Notes under the pieces: generated by a model
Databases searched by the model: none
What the model saw: only the letters and a program-made list of their open reading frames with translations
Told to the model about the DNA's origin: nothing
Made by a program: the position numbers and the translations under genes
Shown here: in pieces, positions 8,624 to 18,194 of the stretch
Layout of the letters: every line of letters starts with the position of its first letter
Position numbering within the stretch: the first letter of the stretch is position 1
From: WHSW01 sp963767475
Lineage (GTDB): Bacteria; Actinomycetota; Thermoleophilia; Solirubrobacterales; 70-9
Length of the DNA stretch: 64,000 bases
NCBI GenBank assembly: GCA_963767475.1
Contig: CAVYEI010000001.1
Coordinates: 124,001 to 188,000, forward strand
Direction of reading: 5' to 3'

Positions 8624-9070
8624 CTAGAGCTCGAGCTCGTACTCGAGCAGCGTTTCCGCCGTGCCGCCGAGGCGGTCGTAGACCGTGTGGGCGCGCTTGT
8701 TCTCGGGCATCGTGAACCAGCTCACGATCGGCGCCCCGTGGCGGCGCGCGACCTCGGCCACCGCCTCGATCAGCGCGTCGGCGTGACCGTGGCCGCGGGC
8801 GCTCTCGGCGACGAACAGATCGTCCATCACCACCACCCGGGCGCCGCGCAGGCTCGACCACTTCCACTGGTTGAGGGCGAAGCCGACGACCGCGTCGTCG
8901 TCGCCGGTGGCGACCAGCAGGAAGGCGCGGTCCTCGGGGGCGGCGATCACGTCGCGGACCATCGCCCCGAGCCCGGCGTCGGTGGGATTCGACTCATAGA
9001 AGTCGGTGTAGCCGCGCACCAGCGGCGCCAGCGCCTCGAGGTCAGCCTCGGTGGCCTCGCGGACGGCCAT
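8624..9070 (-). CDS. GNAT-family N-acetyltransferase
   Basis: A 148-aa single-domain GNAT acetyltransferase. It opens with VREATEADLEALAPLVRGY, and the acetyl-CoA loop is DLFVAESARGHGHADALIEAV, a variant of the R/Q-x2-G-x-G/A motif, followed by YDRLGGTAETLLEYEL. The substrate is unknown. It is the second gene of a unit with the PRC-barrel gene (3-nt gap) and converges on the methyltransferase gene. Confidence 0.82.
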   Translation of the reverse strand: MAVREATEADLEALAPLVRGYTDFYESNPTDAGLGAMVRDVIAAPEDRAFLLVATGDDDAVVGFALNQWKWSSLRGARVVVMDDLFVAESARGHGHADALIEAVAEVARRHGAPIVSWFTMPENKRAHTVYDRLGGTAETLLEYELEL

Positions 9071-9073
9071 CGC

Positions 9074-9469
9074 TCAGCCGCGGTGGTCTTCGGTCCGCTT
9101 GCCTGAGAGAAAGTCCCAGGCGCGCTTCAGCTTGCCCTCGAGCTCGTCGTCCCACTCGCGCTCGACGAAGTCCTCGCCGGTGACCTCGATCACCCCCGGG
9201 CTCTTTCCGGGCTCCGGCAACTTCTCGGCGCCGGCGGCGTCGACCGTGAGCACCACCCCGCGCTCGTAGATCTCCTCGACCTGGGCTGCGTCGACAAACC
9301 GATGACCGCCGGGCAGCACGCTTTGATCGATCACCAAGCCGTCGAAGATGTCGGTCTCCTCGTCGGCGAGCAGGTGCTCGAGCTCGCCCAACTTCTGACC
9401 GTCGCTGGAGTAGATCGATGTGCCCTCCGCGCAGGTGAGGTAAGAGCTCGGGTTCCCCAGGTCCTCCAC
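9074..9469 (-). CDS. PRC-barrel domain protein
   Basis: A 131-aa soluble protein. Residues ~15-70 (GTSIYSSDGQKLGELEHLL...FDGLVID) look like a PRC-barrel, the small beta-barrel found in RimM, photosynthetic reaction centre H subunit and many small stress-linked actinobacterial proteins. The C-terminus is acidic and ends in a short helix (WDDELEGKLKRAWDFLSGKR). The GTG start is supported by TAGTCT 7 nt upstream, inside the end of the MarR gene. It is cotranscribed with the GNAT gene. The molecular role is unknown. Confidence 0.7.
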   Translation of the reverse strand: MEDLGNPSSYLTCAEGTSIYSSDGQKLGELEHLLADEETDIFDGLVIDQSVLPGGHRFVDAAQVEEIYERGVVLTVDAAGAEKLPEPGKSPGVIEVTGEDFVEREWDDELEGKLKRAWDFLSGKRTEDHRG

Positions 9470-9476
9470 GGACCGG

Positions 9477-9482
9477 AGACTA
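9477..9482 (-). promoter_or_regulatory. -10-like box TAGTCT, leaderless promoter of the PRC-barrel gene
   Basis: TAGTCT on the minus strand overlaps the stop region of the MarR gene and is 7 nt from the GTG at 9469. Confidence 0.45.
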
Positions 9483-9911
9483 CCCGGCGAGCGCTTTGGC
9501 GAAGATCTTGCGCAGCTTGCGCAGCTCGGCGTCGGAGAGGGCGGCGATCTCGTCCGGCGGCACGGAGCGGCGGCGGATGAGCTCGTCGCGGATCTCCCGG
9601 CCTGCGTCGGTCAGCGCCACGAGCTTCACCCGGCGGTCGCCGACCGCGGCGCCGCGCTCGACCAGCCCGCGCTCCTCGAGCCGGTCGACGATCCCGGTGA
9701 TGTTGGAGCTGTCGCAGTGCATCTGCAGCGCCAGCTCGCCCATCGGCCGCGGCTCGTCGAGCAGCCCGAGAACCATCTGCTGCGGCGGCATCAGGTCGAA
9801 CTCGCGCCACAGCTCCAGCATCCGCGGCCGCGCCTTGGCGAAGAAGAAGTCCTGCATCGCAATCCAGGCCTGTGTGGCGAGAGCGAGCTCTGCTGGCGTG
9901 ACGACATTCAT
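9480..9911 (-). CDS. MarR-family transcriptional regulator
   Basis: A 143-aa winged-helix regulator. The recognition region is MPPQQMVLGLLDEPRPMGEL followed by MHCDSSNITGIVDRLEERGLV, the wing is RRVKLVALTDAGREI, and helices at both ends form the dimer. It is divergent from the ABC exporter, so it most likely represses the exporter and itself, releasing on binding a small lipophilic or phenolic ligand. ATG 9911 is chosen; a longer frame starting at 9956 would run through the shared promoter region. A TTGA-N5-TCAA inverted repeat in the intergenic region is the candidate operator. Confidence 0.85.
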   Translation of the reverse strand: MNVVTPAELALATQAWIAMQDFFFAKARPRMLELWREFDLMPPQQMVLGLLDEPRPMGELALQMHCDSSNITGIVDRLEERGLVERGAAVGDRRVKLVALTDAGREIRDELIRRRSVPPDEIAALSDAELRKLRKIFAKALAG

Positions 9912-9943
9912 GTGAGGACGATGATACTCTAGCCCATAGATAG

Positions 9944-9956
9944 TTGAAGTAGTCAA
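9944..9956. promoter_or_regulatory. Candidate MarR operator TTGA-N5-TCAA
   Basis: The 65-bp gap between the divergent MarR and ABC exporter genes holds the inverted repeat TTGA-AGTAG-TCAA. On the minus strand it overlaps a possible -35 element (TTGACT) of the MarR gene. Its position fits a shared operator; binding is inferred. Confidence 0.45.
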
Positions 9957-9976
9957 GTACTTAGACGGGAGCGGGA

Positions 9977-10992
<1,016 letters not shown>

Positions 10993-10996
<4 letters not shown>

Positions 10997-11820
10997 GCGC
11001 CGGAGCAGCGACAATCGGGCGCCTCGGCCTCGACCGCGGCGCGCGCACCGGCACCCTGACCCAGGTCGGCTACCTGGCGCGGCGCTCGGTCACGCGCACG
11101 ATCCGCCAGCCGATCATGTTCATCCCCAGCCTCGTCTTCCCGCTCTTCCTGCTCGCGGTGAACTCGAGCGGGCTCGCGGCGGCCACCTCGCTGCCCGGCT
11201 TCCCCACCGACTCCTACCTGACGTTCGCGCTCGGGCTGACCTTCATGCAGGGGGCCCTGTTCGCGACCATGGGCGCCGGCCAGTCGATCGCCGGCGACAT
11301 TCAGCACGGCTTCTTCGACCGACTCCAGCTGACGCCGTTGCGAGCACCGGCCCTGCTCGCCGGCCAACTCGCCGGGGTGACGCTCCAGGGGCTGATCCAG
11401 GGAGTCGCCTACCTGATCGTCGCGCTCGCCTTCGGCGCCCATTTCGAGGCCGGCCCGGCGGGCGTCGTGGTCCTGTTCGTGTTTTCGGCGCTGGTCGGCG
11501 TCGCCTTCGGCTCGATCGGCTTGGCGATCGGCCTGCGAACCGGCAACGGCGAGGCGGTCCAAGGCGTCTTCCCGTTGCTGTTCGTACTCCTCTTCCTCAG
11601 CTCCGGGGCGCTGCCGCGAGACCTGATCGCCAACCAATGGTTCGAGACCGTGGCGACGATCAACCCGGTCAGCTATGTGATCGAGGCCTTCCGCAGCCTC
11701 TTCGTCAGCGGCTGGGACGGCGAGGCGCTGGCGCTTGGATTCGGAGTCGCGTTCGCTGTGCTCGCGTTCGGGCTCTGGGCGGCGAGCGCGGCACTGCGAA
11801 CGAGGATGGAGCGCACATGA
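10993..11820 (+). CDS. ABC-2 type permease 1
   Basis: A 275-aa integral membrane protein with about six membrane segments: IMFIPSLVFPLFLLAV, SYLTFALGLTFMQGALFA, the central GVAYLIVALAFG, VVVLFVFSALVGVAFGSIGLAIG, PLLFVLLFLSSGA and the last ALGFGVAFAVLAFGLWAASAAL. It is the membrane partner of the upstream DrrA-like ATPase. The GTG overlaps the ATPase stop. A loop (PRDLIANQWFETVATINPVSYVIEAFR) is typical of ABC-2 drug/lipid exporters. Confidence 0.9.
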
Positions 11821-12596
11821 ACCCGCTGAAGACGAGATTCGCGCGCGCCTCGCTGGCGATCGCCTGGCGCCAGCTGCACGTGATGATCAGCAAGCCGTCG
11901 CTGTTCTTGCCCTCGCTGATCTTCCCGCTGTTCTTCTTCGCCGCCTTCGCCGGCGGCCTCTCAGCGGTCGATCAGGCGCCGAACTTCGACTACCCCAACT
12001 ACTCGACCTTCCAGTACGTGTTCGTGCTCATGCAGTCGGCGATCTTCGGCGGCGTGTTCACCGGCTTTGCGATCGCCGCCGACTTCGAGTTCGGCTTCGC
12101 CCGCAGGATGCTGCTCGCGACCCGCAACCGCTCGGCTCTGGTCGTCGGTTACCTGATCACGGCGCTCGTCCGGGCGCTGATGGTCTGGGCGGTGGTCACG
12201 GTGGTCGCCGTGGCCTCCGGGGCGACGATCTCGGGCAGCGGCGTCGACCTGTTCGGCATCCTCGCGATCGCGGTGCTGCTCAATCTCGCGGCGACGCTGT
12301 TCGCCTCCGGGCTGGCGATGCGCTTCCGCACCCTGCAGGCGGCGCCGCTGATCCAGCTGCCGGCCTTCCTGATCATCATGACCGCGCCGGTCTACGTGCC
12401 CCGCAACCTGATCGAGGGCTGGGTCGCCTCGGTCGCCGACGTCAACCCGATGACGGCGATGCTGGAGGCGGGCCGCAACCTGATCATCGGCGCCCCGGCC
12501 GAGACCCTGCTCGCGCTCGGCGTCGCCGCCGGCCTGATCCTGGTGATGTTCAACTGGGCCCGCACCGGGCTGCGCCGAGCCGAAGCCGCGGGGTAG
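11817..12596 (+). CDS. ABC-2 type permease 2
   Basis: A 259-aa membrane protein homologous in layout to permease 1. It shares the N-terminal SLFLPSLIFPLFFFAAF segment and the final-third loop PRNLIEGWVASVADVNPMTAMLEAGR. With permease 1 it would form a heterodimeric channel for the exporter. The ATG overlaps the stop of permease 1 (ATGA), so all three exporter genes are translationally coupled. The two permeases look like an old tandem duplication. Confidence 0.9.
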   Translation: MNPLKTRFARASLAIAWRQLHVMISKPSLFLPSLIFPLFFFAAFAGGLSAVDQAPNFDYPNYSTFQYVFVLMQSAIFGGVFTGFAIAADFEFGFARRMLLATRNRSALVVGYLITALVRALMVWAVVTVVAVASGATISGSGVDLFGILAIAVLLNLAATLFASGLAMRFRTLQAAPLIQLPAFLIIMTAPVYVPRNLIEGWVASVADVNPMTAMLEAGRNLIIGAPAETLLALGVAAGLILVMFNWARTGLRRAEAAG

Positions 12597-12777
12597 GCGA
12601 ACAACAACGGGGCTGGGTAGGGGTGGACGCGGAAGGCGGTGTCGGATCGAGTGGCGACCAGCCTTCGTATACGGAGGCAAGACGACACTCGACGAGAAAA
12701 CAGGCCTGCCCCGCACGCCCCGGGCCAACCCCTCCCCCACCTGCCCCGTGGTTGCTCGTGCCGCGTAGGCTCCCCGG
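12597..12777. other. Intergenic gap between exporter and enoyl-CoA hydratase genes
   Basis: In 181 bp I see no gene. The end holds a TAGGCT box (12766-12771), 6 nt before the ATG at 12778, which may be a leaderless promoter. No convincing terminator is visible. Confidence 0.4.
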
Positions 12778-13569
12778 ATGCCTGACCAAGCCGTAACTCT
12801 CGCCGTCGCCGACGGCGCGGCGACGATCACCCTCAACCGCCCCGACTCGCTCAACTCCTGGAACGAGCAGTTCGGCGACGAGCTGGCGGCGGCGCTCGAC
12901 CGGGCGACGGTCGACGACGCGGTCCGCGCGGTGATGATCACCGGCGCCGGGCGGGCGTTCTCCTCCGGCGCCGACCTCAGCGAGCAACGCTCGAACGTCG
13001 AGGGTGGGCCGCCGGACCTCAGCGCCCGCCTGCGCGAGCTCTACAACCCGATCATCCTCTCGGTCCGCCAGCTGCCGAAGCCGGTGCTCGCCGCGGTCAA
13101 CGGGCCTGCCGCCGGGATCGGCTGCTCGCTGGCGCTCGCCTGCGACCTGATCGTCGCCGCCGAGTCGGCGTTCTTTTTGCTCGCCTTCGTCAACATCGGC
13201 CTCGTCCCCGACGGCGGCGTCACCGCGACGCTGCCGGCGCGCGCCGGGGCCGCGCGGGCGGCCGAGATGGCGATGCTCGGCGAGCGGGTGCCCGCGGCGA
13301 CCGCGCTCGAGTGGGGGCTGATCAACCGGGTCGTCGCCGACGGCGACCTCGACCAGGAGGCCGGCCTGCTGCTCACCAGGCTCGCCGGCGGGCCGACCCG
13401 CGCCTACGCCAACATCAAGGCGCTGCTCAACCGCAGCCTCTACGGCGACCTCGCCGCGCAGCTCGACGCCGAGGCCGAGGCCCAGAGCGAGCAGGGTCGG
13501 ACAAATGACTTCGTCGAGGGCGTGCTCGCGTTCGCAGAGAAACGGCCGCCCAAGTTCACCGGAACCTGA
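12778..13569 (+). CDS. Enoyl-CoA hydratase/isomerase family protein
   Basis: A 263-aa crotonase-fold protein. It shows the N-terminal RPDSLNSWNEQFGDEL, the oxyanion-hole segments SSGADLSEQ and AAGIGCSLALACDLIVAAE, the NIGLVPDGG turn and the C-terminal helix TNDFVEGVLAFAEKRPPKF. It probably hydrates or isomerises an enoyl-CoA in fatty-acid or aromatic acid breakdown; the pattern is close to PaaG/EchA-type proteins. The usual catalytic glutamates are not both evident (GLVPDGG rather than GxxPExG), so the exact reaction is open. It is a single gene, converging on the FAD oxidase. Confidence 0.86.
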   Translation: MPDQAVTLAVADGAATITLNRPDSLNSWNEQFGDELAAALDRATVDDAVRAVMITGAGRAFSSGADLSEQRSNVEGGPPDLSARLRELYNPIILSVRQLPKPVLAAVNGPAAGIGCSLALACDLIVAAESAFFLLAFVNIGLVPDGGVTATLPARAGAARAAEMAMLGERVPAATALEWGLINRVVADGDLDQEAGLLLTRLAGGPTRAYANIKALLNRSLYGDLAAQLDAEAEAQSEQGRTNDFVEGVLAFAEKRPPKFTGT

Positions 13570-13577
13570 GCGGCCGT

Positions 13578-13597
13578 CGCGGGTGAGAGAGCCCGCG
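13578..13597. terminator. Hairpin between convergent genes
   Basis: Perfect inverted repeat CGCGGG-8 nt-CCCGCG lies just after the enoyl-CoA hydratase stop and before the convergent FAD oxidase. It has no T tract. A second small repeat, GCGGT-5 nt-ACCGC, covers 13650-13664 at the FAD oxidase stop. Both are placed where terminators of converging transcripts would be. Confidence 0.4.
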
Positions 13598-13655
13598 TGA
13601 TTCGCTGAGCGGGACGCGGTCGCGCGGTGCCAAACCGAGTCGGCCCGCTGCGGTA

Positions 13656-15026
13656 CTAGACCGCGTGATTTGCTCTGAACAAGCCCTCCGGGTCGTACTC
13701 GGCCCTGACGGCGCGCAGCCGCGGCACGGTGCCGTCGGGGAACATCTCCTCGACCGCGTGTGAGACCTCGGTGAAATTGAGGTAGCGCCCGGAGCCGTCC
13801 GGGGCGAATGCCTCCGCCAGGCGAGCCAGGTCGGCGGCCATCGCCGGGGCCATCGCCGGGTCGATGATCGGCGCGACGCCGAACATCATGTACTCGCCGC
13901 GCATCGTGTCGATCGCCCCGTGGCTCGCCTCGCTGCGCGACAGCGCCCCGCCGAGGTGACGGACCTCGAACGAGACCGGCGAGCCGGCGCCAGGGCCGAC
14001 CGCGGCCAGCGCCTCGTCGAGCGCCCGCTCGCTGAACTCGCCCAGCAGCGCATGGGTGCCGTCGTAGGGCACCGGCTCGATCGGGTCCATGTGCAGGTAC
14101 TGGAGCGCCGACGGGGGCACATCCGAGAACGTGTCCATGAGCACGCCGCCGAGCTCGCGCAGCGGGGCGAGCAGCTCGCGTGCCTCGGCCTCGCTGCCGA
14201 GATGAACGGCCTCGATGATCGAGAACGACTTGCCGCGCACGATCTCCGGGATCTCCGGCAGGTCGGGGAGCTGCAGGGTGCGGCCGACCGAGGTGATCTC
14301 GTCGGGCAGCTCGGCGGTCCACTCGCGGTAGGCGTTGAGGACCTCGGCGGAGCGCTCGAACTCGAAGAACAGCGCCCCGGCGTGGAGCTCGCGCACCGGC
14401 ACCAGCTCGAACTCGATTGCGGTGACGACGCCGAAGTTGCCGCCGCCGCCGCGCAGCGCCCAGAACAGCTCCGGCTCGTTCTCGGCGTCGACGACCCGCT
14501 GCTCGCCGTCGGCGGTGACCAGCTCGATCGAAGTGACCGCGTTCGCCTGCAGGCCGTGCTTGCGCGCCAGCCAGCCGACGCCGCCGCCGAGCGTGTAGCC
14601 GGTGATGTTGATCTCCGGCGAGGAGCCGTGGAGGGCGGCGAGCCCGGCCTCGGAGGCCTGGTCGATCAGGTCCCACCAGCGGGCACCGGCCTCGACCCGC
14701 GCGGTGCCGTTGACCGCGTCGAGCTCGACCGCCTTCATCCGCTCGAGCTTGAGCAGCATCGTTCCCGACAGATCGCCGAGCGGGGCGACGTTGTGGCTCG
14801 AGCCCTGCGGAGCGATCCGCAGGCCCGCGTCGCGGGCGGCGACGGCGATCGCCGCGGTCTCGGCCGCCGAGCTCGGGGTCGCGATCGCGTCCGGGCGCTG
14901 ATCGTGAACGAGGTTGAACGCGGCACGGGCCTGGTCATAGCCGGCGTCGTCGGGCGCGACGACGCTGTCGGCGAAGCTCCGGCGAAGGGCGGCGGCGGTC
15001 GAGATTGTGGGGTCGTCAATGATCAT
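13656..15026 (-). CDS. FAD-linked oxidase (PCMH/BBE type)
   Basis: A 456-aa FAD-binding oxidoreductase. The PCMH domain (about 35-210) carries the GSSHNVAPLGDLSGTMLL segment, where the histidine is the likely covalent FAD anchor, and ITGYTLGGGVGWLARKHGL. The C-terminus RLRAVRAEYDPEGLFRANHAV is the berberine-bridge-like (BBE) end. The usual second anchor cysteine before the LGGG motif is absent (SPEINITGYTLGGG), so FAD is probably attached through His only. The substrate is unknown. ATG 15026 follows a GAGAGG ribosome site. It overlaps the small upstream gene by 11 nt and lies downstream of a large LuxR-type regulator on the same strand. Confidence 0.84.
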   Translation of the reverse strand: MIIDDPTISTAAALRRSFADSVVAPDDAGYDQARAAFNLVHDQRPDAIATPSSAAETAAIAVAARDAGLRIAPQGSSHNVAPLGDLSGTMLLKLERMKAVELDAVNGTARVEAGARWWDLIDQASEAGLAALHGSSPEINITGYTLGGGVGWLARKHGLQANAVTSIELVTADGEQRVVDAENEPELFWALRGGGGNFGVVTAIEFELVPVRELHAGALFFEFERSAEVLNAYREWTAELPDEITSVGRTLQLPDLPEIPEIVRGKSFSIIEAVHLGSEAEARELLAPLRELGGVLMDTFSDVPPSALQYLHMDPIEPVPYDGTHALLGEFSERALDEALAAVGPGAGSPVSFEVRHLGGALSRSEASHGAIDTMRGEYMMFGVAPIIDPAMAPAMAADLARLAEAFAPDGSGRYLNFTEVSHAVEEMFPDGTVPRLRAVRAEYDPEGLFRANHAV

Positions 15027-15231
15027 TTCGGTTCCTCTCCATGGATTCGTTCTCTGAGTCGCGGTCGAGGCCCGCCGTCCGGGCCTCGTCGAGGAGCGCG
15101 TCGAGCACACCCATCAGTCCGATCCAGCCGGAGAACTCGCGCTTGGCGCCACGGGCATCGACCGTGCGGCCGCTGACCGTGTCTCCGTCGAGCTCCAGCT
15201 CGAGGGCGATCTGGGTAGTCGTTGCGTTCAC
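15016..15231 (-). CDS. Small conserved protein preceding the FAD oxidase
   Basis: A 71-aa protein (VNATTTQIALELELDGDTVSGRT...). Residues ~5-50 are short beta strands ending in EFSGWIGLMGVLDALLDEAR. It has no signal or membrane segment. Its end overlaps the FAD oxidase start by 11 nt, so the two are translationally coupled. GTG 15231 follows GGAAG at 9 nt; an ATG 12 codons upstream (15267) is the alternative. I do not recognise a named family. It may be an accessory of the oxidase or its regulation; this is a guess from position. Confidence 0.6.
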   Translation of the reverse strand: MNATTTQIALELELDGDTVSGRTVDARGAKREFSGWIGLMGVLDALLDEARTAGLDRDSENESMERNRNDH

Positions 15232-15252
15232 GCCTGGCAGCTTCCGCCAGGC
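15232..15252. repeat. Perfect inverted repeat at the small gene's start
   Basis: GCCTGGC-7 nt-GCCAGGC directly precedes GTG 15231. The GGAAG ribosome site lies in the loop, so the RNA hairpin would present or occlude the initiation region. Confidence 0.5.
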
Positions 15253-15278
15253 AGGCGCCAGGCACATCGAGGAAACCC

Positions 15279-15302
15279 CCTAACCCCTACCCCAAGGTTA
15301 GG
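15279..15302. promoter_or_regulatory. Inverted repeat CCTAACC-10 nt-GGTTAGG, candidate operator or attenuator
   Basis: The 7-bp arms lie between the LuxR-type regulator (ends 15336) and the small gene/FAD oxidase pair. The position suits a binding site for the regulator or a hairpin in the leader. Confidence 0.4.
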
Positions 15303-15335
15303 CGGCGACCCGAGAAACCGCTTGTTCAAGCGACG

Positions 15336-18173
15336 TTAAGCGGGTGCGAGGGCGCCCGAAAGTTGCCGGCGAGAGCGGATCTCGAGCTTGCGGTAGGTAT
15401 TCGAGAGGTGGACCTCGACCGTCTTCGGCGTCACGTAGAGCTCCTGCGCGATCTCGCGGTTGGAAAGCCCGTCGGCGGCCAGCGCCGCGACCCGCGTCTC
15501 CGAGGGGGTCAGCGAGCCGACGCCGCTGAGGGCCTCGCGCCGCGGCCGCGCCCCGGTCGCCCCGAGCTCGGCGCGGGCAGTCTCCTCGAGCGCGGTCGCG
15601 CCGCAGACGCTGGCCAGCTCGAGCGCCCGGTAGAGCGGCTCGCGGGCCTCGCTCGGCTTGCGCTCGAGGCGGATCGCGGTGCCGAGCGCGCAGAGCGCCT
15701 TCGCGTACTCGAGTTTGGTGGTCGATTGCTCGAGCAGCGCGACCGAGGCCTCGAGGTGATCGATCGCGTTGTCGCGATCGATCGTCCCGAGGACGCGCAG
15801 GACCCTGCCGACGGCAGCGGGCGCGCCCCACGCGCGAGCCAGCTCGAGCTCCTCGTGCAGGAGCTCGATCGCCTCCTCGGTTCGCCCGAGGCGGTCCAGC
15901 GCCTGCGCCTTGTACGAACGCCACCAGGCCTCGGCCGGATTGGTGATCCACGGCAGCCGCGCCGGGAGCTCGTCGGCGATCTCGAGCACCTCCTCCGGCT
16001 TGCCCTCGGCGAGCAGCAGCGCCATCCTCGCCAGCAGCCAGTAACGGGCCGAGTCGACCGGCCCGGGGTCGGCGCCCTCGAGCGCCCGGCGCGCTCCTGC
16101 GAGGTCGCCGCGCTCGATCAGGATCGCGCCGAGGTGTGGGCCGGTGTAAGCCATCCCGCGCTGGCCGTAGCCGTACTCCGGCATGCTCGAGACCGCGGCC
16201 CGGATCGACTCCTCCGCCTCGGGCAGGTCGCCGCGGCGATAGAGCGCGTAGCTGCGCCAGAGCAGGATCGCGGTGATCCCGAACATCGAGCCGTTGCGAT
16301 GCGCCGCCGCAAGCAGCTGCTCGCAGACGTCGATCACCTCCTCGCGGTCGGCGATCATCAGCGCCATCAGCGCGTAGATCGGCAGGAAGCCGCCGTCGAT
16401 CTCGATCAGCTCACCGCCCTCGATCGCGGCGAGCGCGAGCTCGACGACTCGGTTGTAGGGACCGTTGTGGTGGGCCATGAACCAGGCCGTCGTCGCCGCC
16501 ATCGCCTTCTCCCCCGGTCCCTGCGGCGGCTCGCTGCGCTCGAGGAACGCCTCGATCTCCTCGATGATGTCGGGCGCGGCGACGCCGAACGGAATCAGCG
16601 CCCCGCGGAAGGCGTCGAGGCTGAGCCGGACCTGATCGAGCTCCGGTGGCATCACGGCGGCGGCGCGGCGTGCAACCTCGGCCGCCTCCGGCGGCGATTG
16701 CCACATCAGCGTCCGCGCCAGGACGTTGGCGGCGAGGCCGATCGCGAACGGGTCGCTGAGCCGGTCGTAGGCCTCGCGCAGATGCTCGACCGCGGCCGGC
16801 GCGTAGGTGAGCGACTCGACCAAGCCGAGCTCGAGCAGAGTCTGGGTGCGCTCCGCGTCGACCGGCGGCTCCTCGAGCGCGCGCCGAAAGTAGGCGACGG
16901 CGCTGTCGGCGGCGCCCTTCTTCATCGCCGCCCGGGCCGCGTCGCGCAAGGTCTCGAACGTCCACTGGTCGCCGTGCGGCGGAACCTCGAGCAGGTGCGA
17001 GGCGATCCGCTCGCCCGGGCCCCCGGCCTCGAAGAGCAGCCGCGCGGCGCGCGCATGGGCGAGCTCGCGCTCGCCGGGCGAGACCTCCTGGTAGACCGCG
17101 GCGCGGATCAGCGGGTGGACGAAGCCAAGCGGCTGCGCGGGGCGCAGGATCTCCGCCTGGCTGAGCTCGCCGGTGGCGCGGGCGGCGACCTGCTCCTCGA
17201 CCCCGGCCAGCGCGGCAACCGTGGACACGTCGAAGCCCTCGTCCAGGACCGCGGCCGCGCGGGCCACCTGTCCCGCCTCGTCCGAGAGGCGCGAGAGCCG
17301 CAGCAGCACCGCCCGCGAGGCGGCCCGCGGGCCGAGCTCGGAGACGACCCCGGTGTTGTCGGCCGTCGGCGCCGTGCCCTCGACCGCGACCGCCTTCATC
17401 AGCTCATGCAGGAGCAGCGGGTTGCCGCCGGTTGCGGTGTGGCAGGCCTCGGCGAACGGCGCGTCGGGCGCCTGGCCGAGCCGCTGCTCGACCACTCCGC
17501 GGACGCCGTCGACGCTCAGCCCACCGGGCCGGATCGAGATCGCCAGCGGATCGGCGGCGAGCTCGGCGAGCATCGCCGCGTCGGCGCCGGGCTCATTCGG
17601 CCGCGTCCCGGTGATCACCCCGATCGGCGCGCCCTCGAGCCGGCGCGCGAGGTAGGCGATGAACCGCAGCGACGGATGATCGACCCAGTGCAAGTCGTCG
17701 ACGATCAGCAGCAGCGGCTCCTCGCCGGCCAGGTTCATCGTCAGCCAGTAGAGGCCGTGCAGGGCAGCGAACGAGGTGTCGCCGCCACCGGATTCCTCGC
17801 TGCCGGGCGACTCGAACACGGTCGCCGCCGAGGCCGCGGCGCCGTCGAGCAGCCGCTCGCCCTCGGCGCCGGCCAGCTTGGGCTCGAACAGCTGGCGCAC
17901 GACTCCGAACGGGAACTCGCGCTCGAGCTGCGATCCGCGCGCCGAGAGGACGGCGATCCCATCCTCGGCGGCGAGCCCGCGGGCGGCGCTCAGCAGGGCG
18001 CTCTTGCCGATCCCGGCCTGGCCCTCGATCAGCAGCAGCCGCTGCCCTGCACCGGAGACCCCGTCGATGAACGAGCGCAGGGCGCCGAGCTCGCTTTCGC
18101 GTTCCAGCAGGCCGCCGGGCCCTGCGGCCGGTTCGCCCCCCTGCACCTCCTTGTCGCTGGGCGCGACGCTCAT
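15336..18173 (-). CDS. LuxR-family regulator with large ATPase domain (LAL/MalT-like)
   Basis: A 945-aa cytoplasmic regulator. The N-terminal STAND/AAA ATPase has Walker A GQAGIGKS (51-58) and Walker B LLLIVDDLHWVD. A long helical tetratricopeptide-like region follows (about 350-860). The C-terminal LuxR helix-turn-helix is LTPSETRVAALAADGLSNREIAQELYVTPKTVEVHLSNTY. It most likely binds a ligand plus ATP and activates transcription. It lies directly upstream, on the same strand, of the small gene and FAD oxidase with an inverted repeat between them, which makes those genes likely targets. A TAAGAT box is 11 nt before the ATG. Confidence 0.9.
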   Translation of the reverse strand: MSVAPSDKEVQGGEPAAGPGGLLERESELGALRSFIDGVSGAGQRLLLIEGQAGIGKSALLSAARGLAAEDGIAVLSARGSQLEREFPFGVVRQLFEPKLAGAEGERLLDGAAASAATVFESPGSEESGGGDTSFAALHGLYWLTMNLAGEEPLLLIVDDLHWVDHPSLRFIAYLARRLEGAPIGVITGTRPNEPGADAAMLAELAADPLAISIRPGGLSVDGVRGVVEQRLGQAPDAPFAEACHTATGGNPLLLHELMKAVAVEGTAPTADNTGVVSELGPRAASRAVLLRLSRLSDEAGQVARAAAVLDEGFDVSTVAALAGVEEQVAARATGELSQAEILRPAQPLGFVHPLIRAAVYQEVSPGERELAHARAARLLFEAGGPGERIASHLLEVPPHGDQWTFETLRDAARAAMKKGAADSAVAYFRRALEEPPVDAERTQTLLELGLVESLTYAPAAVEHLREAYDRLSDPFAIGLAANVLARTLMWQSPPEAAEVARRAAAVMPPELDQVRLSLDAFRGALIPFGVAAPDIIEEIEAFLERSEPPQGPGEKAMAATTAWFMAHHNGPYNRVVELALAAIEGGELIEIDGGFLPIYALMALMIADREEVIDVCEQLLAAAHRNGSMFGITAILLWRSYALYRRGDLPEAEESIRAAVSSMPEYGYGQRGMAYTGPHLGAILIERGDLAGARRALEGADPGPVDSARYWLLARMALLLAEGKPEEVLEIADELPARLPWITNPAEAWWRSYKAQALDRLGRTEEAIELLHEELELARAWGAPAAVGRVLRVLGTIDRDNAIDHLEASVALLEQSTTKLEYAKALCALGTAIRLERKPSEAREPLYRALELASVCGATALEETARAELGATGARPRREALSGVGSLTPSETRVAALAADGLSNREIAQELYVTPKTVEVHLSNTYRKLEIRSRRQLSGALAPA

Positions 18174-18194
18174 GCGAGGCGGCGATCTTAGTGG

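Noticed and set aside
12597..12777. Possible small gene between the exporter and the enoyl-CoA hydratase
   Set aside because: Open frames here are Arg/Pro-rich, with no ribosome site or motif.
12550..14676. A ~700-codon minus-strand frame across the FAD oxidase and enoyl-CoA hydratase
   Set aside because: It runs through two better-supported genes and is Arg-rich low-complexity sequence.
15222..18191. A ~990-codon open frame on the plus strand opposite the LuxR-type regulator
   Set aside because: Composition shadow of a high-GC gene; no domain, and the opposite strand carries Walker and LuxR HTH motifs.
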